Source: Flavobacteriales bacterium (lineage in GTDB: Bacteria > Bacteroidota > Bacteroidia > Flavobacteriales > Flavobacteriaceae). From it: DNA of 23,849 bases. Position numbers and translations under genes: made by a program. The stretch is taken from NCBI GenBank assembly GCA_002737105.1, contig NSHO01000009.1, positions 1 to 23,849 of the forward strand, written 5' to 3'. How positions within the stretch are numbered: the first letter of the stretch is position 1; every line of letters starts with the position of its first letter. Positions 14,697 to 23,524 of this stretch are shown here, in pieces. The notes beneath the pieces are model-generated. The model saw only the letters and a program-made list of their open reading frames with translations, had not been told where the DNA came from and searched no databases.

Positions 14697-16421
14697 AATA
14701 ATTTTTACCAACTGTTCTAATTTTTCAAAATCCTTTTGCATATTTCCGTCAGAAGTTGGCATGTATCTTGCTTTTTCGCAGTTTTGTAAAAGCCCTATAA
14801 AATCGTTTGTGTTTTCCTGGGAAATTTGGTTTTCCTGAAATTTCAGAATGATGTTTTCTTTGTTTAAATCAGCTTTTTCTAATCCAAATTTATAATTTAA
14901 AAAGGCGTTAATTGTAAGTTCCATTTCCTGATAAAACACTTCTTTATCTGCTATAAATTGTTGCATATCGTTTACAGAAAAATCCTTTTTTGTTAGTTGT
15001 ATTTCTGTTTTTGCATCGTCATTAACAACCGTTTTATTTCTTTTGAGTAAGAAAAACAACAAGGCCAAACCTGCTAAAGTTACACAACCAATAAATTGTA
15101 AAAACGTAAATTCAAAACCAGATGTTGGTGCTGTTTTTTGAGATTTGTCTGTTAATTTAGATGTTGAAACAGAAGTAACATTCGCTTGATTTTCTCCTTG
15201 CGAAACGTCTAAATTAATAACTTCAGAAGAAATGGTTTTGTATGCTTTTGATTTAATATCGAAAAATGAAAAGTATTGTGGTTTTACTTTAAAATTACCT
15301 TTTTCTTGAGGAATTAAAGTATAACTATCTACAATTTTACCTGAAATTCCTTTGATGTTTTCGTTTATAAATTCTTGGTGTTTGGGTTCATAAATTTCAA
15401 AATTGGATGGTAAATTGGGTTTTGGAATTTCAAATAATTTTAAATTTCCCTTGCCAGAAACAATTAAATCTAGTTGTAAAGATTCGCCAGATTTTAATTC
15501 GTTTTTGGTAACATTTGCTTTAAACTCAAAAGAGCCAACCGCGCCTGTAAAATTATCTGGCTTCCCTTTTTCAGGCAAAGCAAGTACTTGAAGAAGTTTA
15601 GAATTTGAAACAATTTCTCTTCGGGCAACATCATATTCTGGGTCGCCAAAAAAATCAAAATCACCGGTTGGATAACTAATATTTAAATCTAAAGTTATGG
15701 GTGTAATTTCTAATTTTCCTGTTTTTTGTGGATACAAAATGGCTCTTTTGAAAATCTTAGATTTGTAAACTCTGTTATTTACTACAGCGCGTTCCCAGCC
15801 ACCTGTGACATCTTCGGTTTGACTCCAAAAATTATTAAATTTAGTCACCGTGTTTTTATTTAGCTCAATCTCTAAATTTGGTGACAAATAAATACGGTAA
15901 TTTACCTCAACAGGTTCGTTTACAAAAGCCGAAGTTTTAGTAACTTCTAAATCAATAAATAATAAATTATTTGAACCAGAAATAGTTTTATTTACTGTTG
16001 CAGGTTTCGAAACGGGCACTGCATTTTGGTTTCTATTTATGGCATCTGCCGCTTTTTCATTTGAAACGGAAACCAAAACAGATTTTGAAGTATATGTTTT
16101 GCCATTAAACTTGATAGTTGCAGGAGCAATAATTACTTTTCCGGCTTTAGCGGCCTGAATCACATAAGTATAAACTTGTTGTATAGTGTAATTCCCGTTA
16201 TTATAAGCTTCACTAGACGACACATACGAACCGCCCTTGTTAAATCCACTAAAAGAGGGTGGCGTAAAGTAAGTGCCTTCCTCGTTAAAAACATAATTCA
16301 CCTGCATTACTTCGCCAATTTTAAGATTGGTTTTCTCTGCTTTTACCTCTAATTTCACCTGAGAAAAGGAAAGAATAGGGAATAGTAATAAGGTTAATAT
16401 TATTTTTATTTTGTTGCTCAT
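14688..16421 (-). CDS. batD: BatD protein
   Basis: BatD is a membrane-anchored periplasmic protein of the Bat (aerotolerance) operon. The 577 aa begin with a signal peptide (KIIILTLLLFPILSFSQ-like, cut near residue 20). Several beta-sandwich repeats follow with typical BatD phrases: NLKIGEVMQVNYVF, VYTYVIQAAKAGKVIIAPAT, VNEPVEVNYRIYL, FWSQTEDVTGGWERAVVNNR and SGESLQLDLIVSGKGNLKL. One transmembrane segment lies near residues 437-456 (FLQFIGCVTLAGLALLFFLL). The cytosolic tail is helical, with KADLNKENIILKF and NDFIGLLQNCEKARY. It starts 1 nt after batB-batC and ends the operon, 56 nt before porZ. Confidence 0.93.
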   Translation of the reverse strand: MSNKIKIILTLLLFPILSFSQVKLEVKAEKTNLKIGEVMQVNYVFNEEGTYFTPPSFSGFNKGGSYVSSSEAYNNGNYTIQQVYTYVIQAAKAGKVIIAPATIKFNGKTYTSKSVLVSVSNEKAADAINRNQNAVPVSKPATVNKTISGSNNLLFIDLEVTKTSAFVNEPVEVNYRIYLSPNLEIELNKNTVTKFNNFWSQTEDVTGGWERAVVNNRVYKSKIFKRAILYPQKTGKLEITPITLDLNISYPTGDFDFFGDPEYDVARREIVSNSKLLQVLALPEKGKPDNFTGAVGSFEFKANVTKNELKSGESLQLDLIVSGKGNLKLFEIPKPNLPSNFEIYEPKHQEFINENIKGISGKIVDSYTLIPQEKGNFKVKPQYFSFFDIKSKAYKTISSEVINLDVSQGENQANVTSVSTSKLTDKSQKTAPTSGFEFTFLQFIGCVTLAGLALLFFLLKRNKTVVNDDAKTEIQLTKKDFSVNDMQQFIADKEVFYQEMELTINAFLNYKFGLEKADLNKENIILKFQENQISQENTNDFIGLLQNCEKARYMPTSDGNMQKDFEKLEQLVKIING

Positions 16422-16422
16422 T

Positions 16423-18066
16423 TTACCAGTCTTTTTCAGTACTAATTGTGTTTGTTTTTGTTTTGTTTGCGTTTACTTTTTCTTGTACTTTTTTTTCCGC
16501 ATTGCTAATTGCTTTTAGTACGTTATCCATTCGCTGTTTATTGGCACTTGGCTTTTTAGGTTGACTTTTTTCTTTTTGGTTGGAATTGTCTTTGTCTTTT
16601 TGCTTTTTGTTTTCTTTGTCCTTTTTATTTTTTTTAGGGTTTGGTTTTGGCGGATATTTTTTCAATAATTTTTTGGCTAACGCTAAATTATATCTTGTTT
16701 TTTCATCTTTAGAATTCGCTTTTAAGGCATTTTTGTAGGATGCAACTGCTAATTTGTAATTTTTGTCTTGCATATATGCGTTTCCTAAATTATGAAAAGC
16801 TTTGTGTTTTTGCAAGTTGTTTTTTGCGGTTTGCGCGGCATTTTTGTAATTGGTTATTGCTTCGCCATACTTTTTATTTTTATAAATGGTGTTCCCTAAA
16901 TTGTATTCCGCTTGTTGTTCTTGCGTTTTTTCTTTAGCAATTATGGTTCGCAATTGTTTTTCTTTTTGTTGAAAATTTTCAGTCTTTTTTTCTTGTGAAA
17001 ATGAAGCTGCTGATACAAAAAATAAAATAAAAACTAAGTTCATTCGTTTATTTTGAAACCAGTTTTTCATCTTCAAATTGGTATTTGTCATAAAAAATTC
17101 TAGTAGTAATAACAAAAATGCTATACCCAAAAACCATTGAAATTGCGATTGCTTTTGTGCCAATTGTTGGGCTTTAAATTCTTGTTGTTTTACCGATGTT
17201 AATGCGGATTTTATTGTAGCAACCACTTTTGAAATTTGTGAATCATTACAATAAGTTCCATTGGTTTCCGAGGCGGTTTTTTGTAATATTTCTTCGTTTA
17301 ATTTTGTAGTTACAACTTGCCCGTTTTTGTCTTTTTTAACTTGTTGAAAACCCAATTCGTCTGCAAATTCAATTATGCCACCGTTTGATGTGCCTATTCC
17401 AACTGTGATTATTTTTACATTTTTTTCTTTAGTTAATTTCGACACGTCAAAAGAAGTATTTTCGTGATCTTCACCATCTGAAAGTAAAATAATAGCTTTC
17501 CCTGAAGTTGGGTTGTCAAAGAAATCTACGCTGGTTTGAATGGCCCTTTCAATAGCCGTTCCTTGAGAAGAAATGATATCTGTATTGATGCTTTGTGTAA
17601 ACATTTTTGCCAATTCATAATCCGTTGTCATAGGCAAAATAGGATAAGCACTTCCGGCATAAGCTACAATTCCTATTCTGTCACTGCCAATAGAATTGAT
17701 AATTTGTGTCATTATTTGCTTGGCTTTTTCCAGTCGGTTGGGCTGAATGTCTGCACATAACATACTTTTTGAAACATCTATGGCAAATACTATTTCTACT
17801 CCCTTTGCAGGAACAGTTTCTACTTTTGAACCCAATTTAGGATTCACCAAAGCCAAAACAATAAAAAAAACAGCCATTATTTGCAGCATATATTTAATGC
17901 GCGAAGTCTGTTTTGACGAATTTACAAGCAGTTTTTCAAGAGCTTGTGGCGCACTAAATGCAGCTTGTGTTTCAGTTTGCCATTTTACATAGGCATGCTG
18001 TGCAACTAAACCAATTGGAATTAGCAGCAGTAAAATGAAATAATATGGCGATTCAAATTCAAACAT
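16423..18066 (-). CDS. BatB-BatC fusion: VWA domain protein joined to TPR domain
   Basis: The 547-aa protein joins two Bat proteins that are usually separate. Residues 1-327 are BatB: two membrane segments (8-24, 59-75), a VWA domain with MIDAS DVSKS (97-101), Thr170 in QGTAIE and Asp197 in LLSDGED, and a third membrane segment (309-326). Residues 342-547 are BatC: a stretch that looks like a complete signal peptide (MNLVFILFFVSAASFSQ, 342-358), TPR units at about 386-466, then a very basic Lys-rich tail (470-545). The basic loop KMKNWFQNKR between the two hydrophobic segments fits a cytoplasmic turn, so both VWA and TPR parts would face the periplasm. Internal ATGs at 17070 and 17043 could also yield free BatC. 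The stop of batA overlaps the start (TAATG). Confidence 0.88.
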   Translation of the reverse strand: MFEFESPYYFILLLLIPIGLVAQHAYVKWQTETQAAFSAPQALEKLLVNSSKQTSRIKYMLQIMAVFFIVLALVNPKLGSKVETVPAKGVEIVFAIDVSKSMLCADIQPNRLEKAKQIMTQIINSIGSDRIGIVAYAGSAYPILPMTTDYELAKMFTQSINTDIISSQGTAIERAIQTSVDFFDNPTSGKAIILLSDGEDHENTSFDVSKLTKEKNVKIITVGIGTSNGGIIEFADELGFQQVKKDKNGQVVTTKLNEEILQKTASETNGTYCNDSQISKVVATIKSALTSVKQQEFKAQQLAQKQSQFQWFLGIAFLLLLLEFFMTNTNLKMKNWFQNKRMNLVFILFFVSAASFSQEKKTENFQQKEKQLRTIIAKEKTQEQQAEYNLGNTIYKNKKYGEAITNYKNAAQTAKNNLQKHKAFHNLGNAYMQDKNYKLAVASYKNALKANSKDEKTRYNLALAKKLLKKYPPKPNPKKNKKDKENKKQKDKDNSNQKEKSQPKKPSANKQRMDNVLKAISNAEKKVQEKVNANKTKTNTISTEKDW

Positions 18067-19067
18067 TAAATAAAACTTTTAAATAGTGTGCGACTTAAAA
18101 TCATTTCTAGCACCAGAAAAAACAAACCTATTAGCAACCAAACTCGAAATTGCTCATCAAAAAGCAGCAATTGATTTTCTGTAATTTTAGATTTTTCTAA
18201 ACCGTCAATTTCATCATAAATAGCTTGTAATTTGGTATTATCAGTCGCTCTAAAATATTTTCCTTTGGTTATTGATGCAATTTCTTGTAAAATTTTCTCG
18301 TCTATTTCCACTTTTTGTGGTTGAAAAATAATGTTTCCGTTACTGTCTTTCGCTACGGGAAAATTGGCCATTCCGTTCGTTCCAATGCCTACTGTGTAGA
18401 CTTTTATGCCGAAATCTTTAGCAATTTCTGCTGCTGAAACGGGGTCTAAACTTCCCACATTATTGACACCATCAGTTAATAAAATGATGATTTTAGATTT
18501 CGCTTTGCTGTTTTTAATTCGGTTTATGGCGGTTCCTAAACCAATTCCTATGGCGGTTCCGTCTTGTAAAACCAACCCGTTGTATTGTACTTCTCTTAGG
18601 GCGTTGAGCAACATTATTTTGTCAGAAGTTACTGGTGTTTTGGTGTAACTTTCCCCTGCATAAACTACCAAACCAATTCGGTCGTTTGTTCTTTTTTGAA
18701 TAAACGTTTCGGCTACTTTTTTTATGGCTTCCAATCGGTTGGGTTTGAAATCGGTAGCCAACATACTTCCCGATACATCGGTGGCAATTACAATATCAAT
18801 CCCATTTTTACTGGCTGTGAAGCTTGATTTTTGTGTATTTCTTGGTCGCGCTAACGCAATAATTACAAATCCTAATGCCATAATTTTTAACAAAAATAAG
18901 AATGGTCGGCATTTTATAATCCAAGATTTTTTGATGGATAATCCTGCTGTTGAACTTATTTTTATGGCTGGTTGTTGGCGCTTGGCTATTTTATATTGCC
19001 AAAACACTGCTATTGGAATTACCAATAACAACCATAAAAAATGAGGATGCATAGAGGCGCTATTCAT
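18066..19067 (-). CDS. batA: BatA, VWA domain membrane protein
   Basis: BatA is an inner-membrane protein with a VWA domain facing the periplasm. The 333 aa have two N-terminal membrane segments (about 8-24 and 54-73), then the VWA domain with the metal-site motif DVSGS (97-101), the Thr of QDGTAIGIGLGTA, the Asp of IIILLTDGVNNVG and YTVGIGTNG. A C-terminal membrane segment follows (about 312-329). A VWA metal site of this kind normally serves protein-protein binding. The ATG overlaps the end of the upstream gene by 8 nt, and its stop overlaps batB-batC by 1 nt. It is a homologue of the N-terminal half of the following gene, consistent with an old duplication. Confidence 0.94.
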   Translation of the reverse strand: MNSASMHPHFLWLLLVIPIAVFWQYKIAKRQQPAIKISSTAGLSIKKSWIIKCRPFLFLLKIMALGFVIIALARPRNTQKSSFTASKNGIDIVIATDVSGSMLATDFKPNRLEAIKKVAETFIQKRTNDRIGLVVYAGESYTKTPVTSDKIMLLNALREVQYNGLVLQDGTAIGIGLGTAINRIKNSKAKSKIIILLTDGVNNVGSLDPVSAAEIAKDFGIKVYTVGIGTNGMANFPVAKDSNGNIIFQPQKVEIDEKILQEIASITKGKYFRATDNTKLQAIYDEIDGLEKSKITENQLLLFDEQFRVWLLIGLFFLVLEMILSRTLFKSFI

Positions 19068-20655
19068 CTTCTTGGTTTATTTGTTCGAGACTATTTGTAA
19101 CACGATCTATGAAATCTTTTGCTTGTTTGTCTTTTGCTTCATAAGTAATTCTGACTGTTTGTAAGCCGAATTTATCTGAAATAAAAACCGTAAAAAACCG
19201 CATTGGTTTGGCTTGGTTGGCTTCATTTATTTCAAAAGTGCCTTCTAAAACATCGCCAGAAAGCGCTTTTACATTTTTGAATTTTCTAGCAGTAGTTTGA
19301 ATTTTCTTAGCTTGTCCTTGCATCAATTGGCTTAATTCGTCATTAAAAAGCTGTTGTAAATTTACTTTTACTGAATCTTTATAAGCGATGGTTTGAAGGG
19401 ATATGGCAAGTTTATCTGTTGGTTTTTGCCAAGAAAATTGGGCTGTGTTTTTAATATTTGGATTTTTAGAAGTTGTTAAATCTCTAGTTAAAATTTCTGG
19501 TGTTTCAATTTGCAAAATAGGCAACCCGTATGCTGAAACCAACCATTCTTTTTTAAGATAGTAATTGGCATCTTTTCCGTTGATTTTTGCAGAAAAATAA
19601 TTGGTCACATTTTCCCCTCCAAAAAAGAAAACTACTGCAATACTCGTTGCTAAAAGTGTGACAACAAAAGTGGTTTGTCTGATGTTTTTGTATTTATTTT
19701 GTTGCTGTTGTGCGGCTAATTTGGCTAATGCGACTTGTTGCTCTTCGGCAGAAACGGGTAAGGTTTTATGAAATACATTAATCAGGTTTTCCGATGCTAC
19801 TTTGTCGGCATTTTGTTCTGGTAAATCAATTAAAATTTTTGCAAATTTTACCAAATCTGCCTTGGTAAAAAGTGTTTCAATTTGAGTAATCGTAACATCT
19901 GAAATTTGAAATTTCTTATTTTTTACTGCATTTTTTAGTTTTAAAATAAACTGTTCGGTTGTACTTTCTAACGCAGAAAATTCTAATGTTTTTTCAAAAT
20001 AAGATTTAATTATTTGGGTTAAATTAGAATAAAATTCTTTGGCGTTGGCATTGGAATTTAATTCTGAAAAACTAATAAATGCGCGGTCGTATGGAGAAAT
20101 ATATGTTGCTGATTTTGATTTATTACGCTGTTTTAATCGTAAAATTAAATATAATAAACCCGCCAGAAAAATAGCAAAAAGTAGCCCTAAAAATAGTTGT
20201 TTGTCTGAAAGTTCTTGTTGGTTTGCTTCTGGATTTAAAGTAATAATTTCGTCTTCTTTGATGTCGTGCATTTTTTGTTTTGTAGTGTCTACAGCTACAT
20301 CCGTTACAACTACTTCAATGCTTTCAGAAAATACTTTTTTGGTATTTACAAGCACCTCTAATGCAGGAATCTTATAAGTTCCCGCATCAAATTGAGTCAG
20401 GTTGTATTTTTTTATCCACTCCGTTTGGTTGCCTTTTATGTTTTTTTCTGGTGGGAAAGATTGCACCACTTCAAGTTTACCAATCGAATCTAAATCTGGA
20501 AAAAAAACTATTGCTTCCTGGTTTACTTTTGTTTTTAAAGTAAGCTGAATTTGTTCGCCAATTTTGATTTCCTTTTTAGAAACTGCCGTACCAACCGTTT
20601 GAGAAAACCCTAGAGAAATAGAAAAAATAAACAAAAATAAAAGACGGAATTTCAT
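19060..20655 (-). CDS. Bat operon membrane protein with two transmembrane segments
   Basis: The 531-aa protein has a signal peptide (MKFRLLFLFIFSISLGFSQ), then a BatD-like periplasmic sandwich (about 20-120) with KIGEQIQLTLKTKV and FDAGTYKIPALEV. A membrane segment (153-173) follows, then a cytosolic helical domain (about 180-325) with SPYDRAFISFSELN, AKEFYSNLTQIIKSYFE and ALESTTEQFILKL. This region resembles the DUF4381-type part found in other Bat operons. A second membrane segment (328-346) leads to another periplasmic domain up to residue 531. The Ala/Gln-rich AALAKLAAQQQQNK-like linker precedes the second segment. I know no proven function. It starts 1 nt inside the DUF58 gene stop and overlaps batA by 8 nt, so it belongs to the system. 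Confidence 0.82.
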   Translation of the reverse strand: MKFRLLFLFIFSISLGFSQTVGTAVSKKEIKIGEQIQLTLKTKVNQEAIVFFPDLDSIGKLEVVQSFPPEKNIKGNQTEWIKKYNLTQFDAGTYKIPALEVLVNTKKVFSESIEVVVTDVAVDTTKQKMHDIKEDEIITLNPEANQQELSDKQLFLGLLFAIFLAGLLYLILRLKQRNKSKSATYISPYDRAFISFSELNSNANAKEFYSNLTQIIKSYFEKTLEFSALESTTEQFILKLKNAVKNKKFQISDVTITQIETLFTKADLVKFAKILIDLPEQNADKVASENLINVFHKTLPVSAEEQQVALAKLAAQQQQNKYKNIRQTTFVVTLLATSIAVVFFFGGENVTNYFSAKINGKDANYYLKKEWLVSAYGLPILQIETPEILTRDLTTSKNPNIKNTAQFSWQKPTDKLAISLQTIAYKDSVKVNLQQLFNDELSQLMQGQAKKIQTTARKFKNVKALSGDVLEGTFEINEANQAKPMRFFTVFISDKFGLQTVRITYEAKDKQAKDFIDRVTNSLEQINQEDE

Positions 20656-21521
20656 TAGGCTCTACTTTTAAAATAGGTTACTAATTTCGTTACATAACTT
20701 TCGTTTGTTTCCGTTTCTACTAATCCTGCGGCACATTTACGAAAAATAGATTGGCAAATTTCAACCTTGTTTGTGTAGTTTTTTTCGTAAGCCAAACGAG
20801 TAGTTTCGGTTTGTGTATCTAACCAAATTAGTTGTTCCGTTTCTGCGTCTTGCACTTGAATTATGCCAACATTTGGAAGTATTTTTTCACGGGAATCAAA
20901 AATTCTAATACCCGTTATATCGTGTTTTTTAGCCGCAATTTGTAAAGGTTTTTGAAAATCGGAAGTCATAAAATCGGAAATTAAAAACACAATAGCTCTC
21001 TTTTTTAGTACGCTTGATAAAAAATCTAACGCAAATACCACGCTTGTGGTTTTGTTTTTCGGTTGCCATTCTACCAATTCACGGATAATTCTCAATACGT
21101 GTGATTTTCCTTTTTTGGGTGGAATGTATAATTCGATTTCATTTGTAAATAAAATTAACCCAATTTTATCGTTGTTTTGAGTGGCTGAAAAAGCTAAGGT
21201 TGCTGCGATTTCAGTTACCATTTCTTTTTTATTTTGAGAGGAAGTTCCGAAATTTTGCGAAGCCGAGCAATCGATTACTAACATCATGGTTAGTTCTCGT
21301 TCTTCTTCAAATATTTTGACAAATGCGTCATTATTTCTTGCGGAAACATTCCAATCTATGGCTCTAAAATCGTCTCCATATTGGTATTGTCGCACTTCAG
21401 AAAAAGTCATGCCGCGTCCTTTAAAAGACGTATGATAGTGTCCCGAGAAAATATGATTGCTCAATCTTCGGGTTTTAATTTCAATTTTTTTGACTTTTTT
21501 AAGTAGCTCTTTCGTCTCCAT
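20655..21521 (-). CDS. DUF58 domain protein of the Bat operon
   Basis: The 288-aa cytosolic protein carries the DUF58 signature GRGMTFSEVRQYQYGDDFRAIDWNVSARNN in residues 36-64. It then has a VWA-like fold with the metal motif DCSAS (Asp84, Ser86, Ser88) and the later LISDFMTSDF. Such proteins accompany MoxR ATPases in many bacteria and are thought to be their partners. No membrane segment is visible. It lies 55 nt after moxR, and its stop overlaps the next gene by one base (TAATG). The C-terminal KAAGLVETETNESYVTKLVTYF-like end is typical of the family. Confidence 0.93.
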   Translation of the reverse strand: METKELLKKVKKIEIKTRRLSNHIFSGHYHTSFKGRGMTFSEVRQYQYGDDFRAIDWNVSARNNDAFVKIFEEERELTMMLVIDCSASQNFGTSSQNKKEMVTEIAATLAFSATQNNDKIGLILFTNEIELYIPPKKGKSHVLRIIRELVEWQPKNKTTSVVFALDFLSSVLKKRAIVFLISDFMTSDFQKPLQIAAKKHDITGIRIFDSREKILPNVGIIQVQDAETEQLIWLDTQTETTRLAYEKNYTNKVEICQSIFRKCAAGLVETETNESYVTKLVTYFKSRA

Positions 21522-21576
21522 TTTCGTGTTTAGTATTTCGTAAAAACGCTTTACTAATTACTTTCCTATGCCCTCA

Positions 21577-22581
21577 TTAAGGTACTTGTACCTGATTTAA
21601 AACTTTATTGATAATGTCTTCTGAAGTAATATCTTCGGCTTCGGCTTCGTAAGTAATTCCAATTCGGTGACGTAACACATCATGTACAACGGCACGGACA
21701 TCTTCAGGAATAACATAACCTCTGCGTTTGATAAAAGCATAACATTTTGACGCTAAAGCCAAGTTGATACTTCCACGTGGTGAAGCACCAAAACTAATAA
21801 GCGGTTTTAAGTTTTCGAGTTTGTATTTTTCTGGATATCGCGTGGCGAAAACAATGTCTAAGATGTATTTTTCAATTTTCTCATCCATGTACACTTCTTT
21901 AACCGTTTGTTGTGCTTTGATGATTTGCGCTACACTTACAACGGGATTAATGGTTGCAGTATTTTCCAATAAACTATTACGAATAATAAGTTGTTCCTCT
22001 TCCATTTTCGGGTAATCGACAATGGTTTTTAGCATGAAACGGTCCACTTGTGCTTCTGGTAGCGGATAAGTTCCTTCTTGTTCTACTGGGTTTTGCGTCG
22101 CCAAAACTAAAAAAGGCGCGTCTAATTTATAGGTGGTTTCACCAATTGTAACTTGTTTTTCCTGCATGGCTTCTAGCAAAGCGGACTGAACTTTAGCAGG
22201 CGCTCTGTTAATTTCGTCTGCGAGCACAAAATTGGCAAAAATGGGTCCTTTTTTTACAGAAAATTCATTCTCTTTAAAATTGTACACCATGGTTCCTACC
22301 ACGTCTGCTGGAAGCAAATCTGGTGTGAATTGAATACGATGAAAACTACCATGAACGGCTTTAGAAAGTGTGTTTATAACAAGCGTTTTGGCTAATCCAG
22401 GCATACCTTCTAGCAAAACATGACCTTGGCCTAACAACCCGATTAATAAGCGCTCAATCATGGATTTTTGTCCAACGATTACTTTGCTTAATTCGGATGT
22501 AAGTAAATCAATAAAAGCGCTTTCTTTTTCAATTTTTTCATTAAGCGCCCTAATGTCTATACCTGTATTATTTTCTTGCAT
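21577..22581 (-). CDS. MoxR family AAA+ ATPase
   Basis: MoxR ATPases are thought to act as chaperones that work with VWA proteins. The 334 aa show the AAA core: Walker A GMPGLAKT (59-66), sensor region FTPDLLPADVVGT (85-97), Walker B FVLADE (118-123) with INRAPAKVQSALLEAMQE, sensor 1 LATQNPVEQEGTYPLPEAQ and DRFMLK. The lid domain has SFGASPRGSINLALA and YVIPEDVRAVVHDVLRHRI. It is the first gene of the Bat operon; the 221-nt gap upstream ends at the terminator of the outer membrane protein gene. I did not find a convincing promoter box there. Confidence 0.96.
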   Translation of the reverse strand: MQENNTGIDIRALNEKIEKESAFIDLLTSELSKVIVGQKSMIERLLIGLLGQGHVLLEGMPGLAKTLVINTLSKAVHGSFHRIQFTPDLLPADVVGTMVYNFKENEFSVKKGPIFANFVLADEINRAPAKVQSALLEAMQEKQVTIGETTYKLDAPFLVLATQNPVEQEGTYPLPEAQVDRFMLKTIVDYPKMEEEQLIIRNSLLENTATINPVVSVAQIIKAQQTVKEVYMDEKIEKYILDIVFATRYPEKYKLENLKPLISFGASPRGSINLALASKCYAFIKRRGYVIPEDVRAVVHDVLRHRIGITYEAEAEDITSEDIINKVLNQVQVP

Positions 22582-22732
22582 TTTAATTTAGATTATTTGC
22601 TATTAATTTTTAAAAAATACTTTAACATCGCAAGTTGCTATATAAAAATAAAAAAAGTTGTTAATTGTCCGTTAAATTATGTGATTTTTGGTATTTTTTT
22701 AGAAAAAATTAAGAAATAGTAGTGTTTTCAAT

Positions 22733-22778
22733 AAAAAAAAGCAACTTCTATTCTTGTTTAAGAAATAAAAAGTTGCTT
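22733..22778 (-). terminator. Terminator after the beta-barrel gene
   Basis: On the minus strand AAGCAACTT (22778-22770) pairs with AAGTTGCTT (22747-22739), with a second short stem TTCTT/AAGAA inside, followed by eight T (22740-22733 on the complement). It lies 25 nt after the stop codon at 22803 and before moxR. Confidence 0.85.
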
Positions 22779-22802
22779 GTGTTGTTTTTAGATATTATGA
22801 TT

Positions 22803-23444
22803 TTAATACCAATCTGAATGGTATTTATTTTCACCTAAATAATAAATTATCCCAAATGAAAAATTATAATAACTCCCCGATTCTGGTGTGTAGTCTTTAC
22901 TAAGAAGGACGCCGTCAAATCCGTAATGTTGTTTTATGGTTAAATTATGTGTAAAATCAGCGGTTAAAGCAAAATTATTTGAGATATTATACATGGGTGT
23001 AAGTCCAATTCCTACCACACCGATTTTTTCGTGTTTATTTTGTCCAATCATGTATCCGTATGCAATACCTGCATCTACGTGAGCGTTTATTCCTAGTTTA
23101 TCTCTTGTAAGATAGGTTAAACCGAATTGTTTGCCCACATTATAAATTCCAGATAGCGCAACTGCACTATACGTAATTCCGACTTTACCTCCAGGGTCAT
23201 TCACAAAATGATCCAATTTGTAAGCCACTTTTGCACCAAATTTTTCATTGAACATATATCGTATCCCCACGTTATAATGGTTAAATCCAGAAAAATTAGA
23301 TTTATAACCTTTATAATAGGGTGATATCGCACCTGTATAACCATAGCCCGCCTCAAGAGACAAATTGTTGACATTAAATTGTGCAAAAAGTGAAGAAGTC
23401 ATCACTAAAAAAAAGAAAATTTGTAATTTACTTGCTGCTTTCAT
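22803..23444 (-). CDS. Outer membrane beta-barrel protein, OmpA-type barrel without the OmpA domain
   Basis: The 213-aa protein has a signal peptide (MKAASKLQIFFFLVMTSSLFAQ) and an eight-strand-like barrel. Strand motifs include LSLEAGYGYTGAISPY, YNVGIRYMFNEKFGAKVAYK, YSAVALSGIYNVGKQFG, GINAHVDAGIAYGYM, GIGLTPMYNISNNFALTADF and YYNFSFGIIYYLG. The last residues, GENKYHSDWY, resemble the place where flavobacterial OmpA-family porins continue into a peptidoglycan-binding OmpA domain. Here a stop follows at once, so only the barrel is made. A promoter-like TATATTCG (23466-23473) lies 21 nt before the ATG, and the transcript ends at a clear terminator. Its function is not known. Confidence 0.85.
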   Translation of the reverse strand: MKAASKLQIFFFLVMTSSLFAQFNVNNLSLEAGYGYTGAISPYYKGYKSNFSGFNHYNVGIRYMFNEKFGAKVAYKLDHFVNDPGGKVGITYSAVALSGIYNVGKQFGLTYLTRDKLGINAHVDAGIAYGYMIGQNKHEKIGVVGIGLTPMYNISNNFALTADFTHNLTIKQHYGFDGVLLSKDYTPESGSYYNFSFGIIYYLGENKYHSDWY

Positions 23445-23465
23445 AATTGTTTTACTTATTGATTG

Positions 23466-23473
23466 CGAATATA
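23466..23473 (-). promoter_or_regulatory. Possible -7 box of the beta-barrel gene
   Basis: TATATTCG on the minus strand differs from TAnnTTTG at one position, the same T-to-C change seen in the likely ileS box (TACTTTCG). It is 21 nt before the ATG. No -33 TTG is seen. Confidence 0.3.
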
Positions 23474-23524
23474 AAAAATTTGTATTTATATCTTATGTTT
23501 TTTGAATAGAATTTTTTTCGAAAG

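Noticed and set aside
16620..16680. Low-complexity Lys-rich tail of BatB-BatC as a sign of frameshift
   Set aside because: The frame stays open on both sides, and the conserved-looking C-terminal helix (MDNVLKAISNAEKKVQEK) follows in frame, so the tail is probably genuine.
17041..17091. Separate batC gene starting at an internal ATG
   Set aside because: The frame is continuous with batB with no stop, so I annotate one fused gene and keep internal initiation as an alternative.
22582..22732. Promoter or small gene upstream of moxR
   Set aside because: The stretch is very AT-rich. Only near matches to TAnnTTTG occur, with wrong spacing, and there is no convincing short frame.
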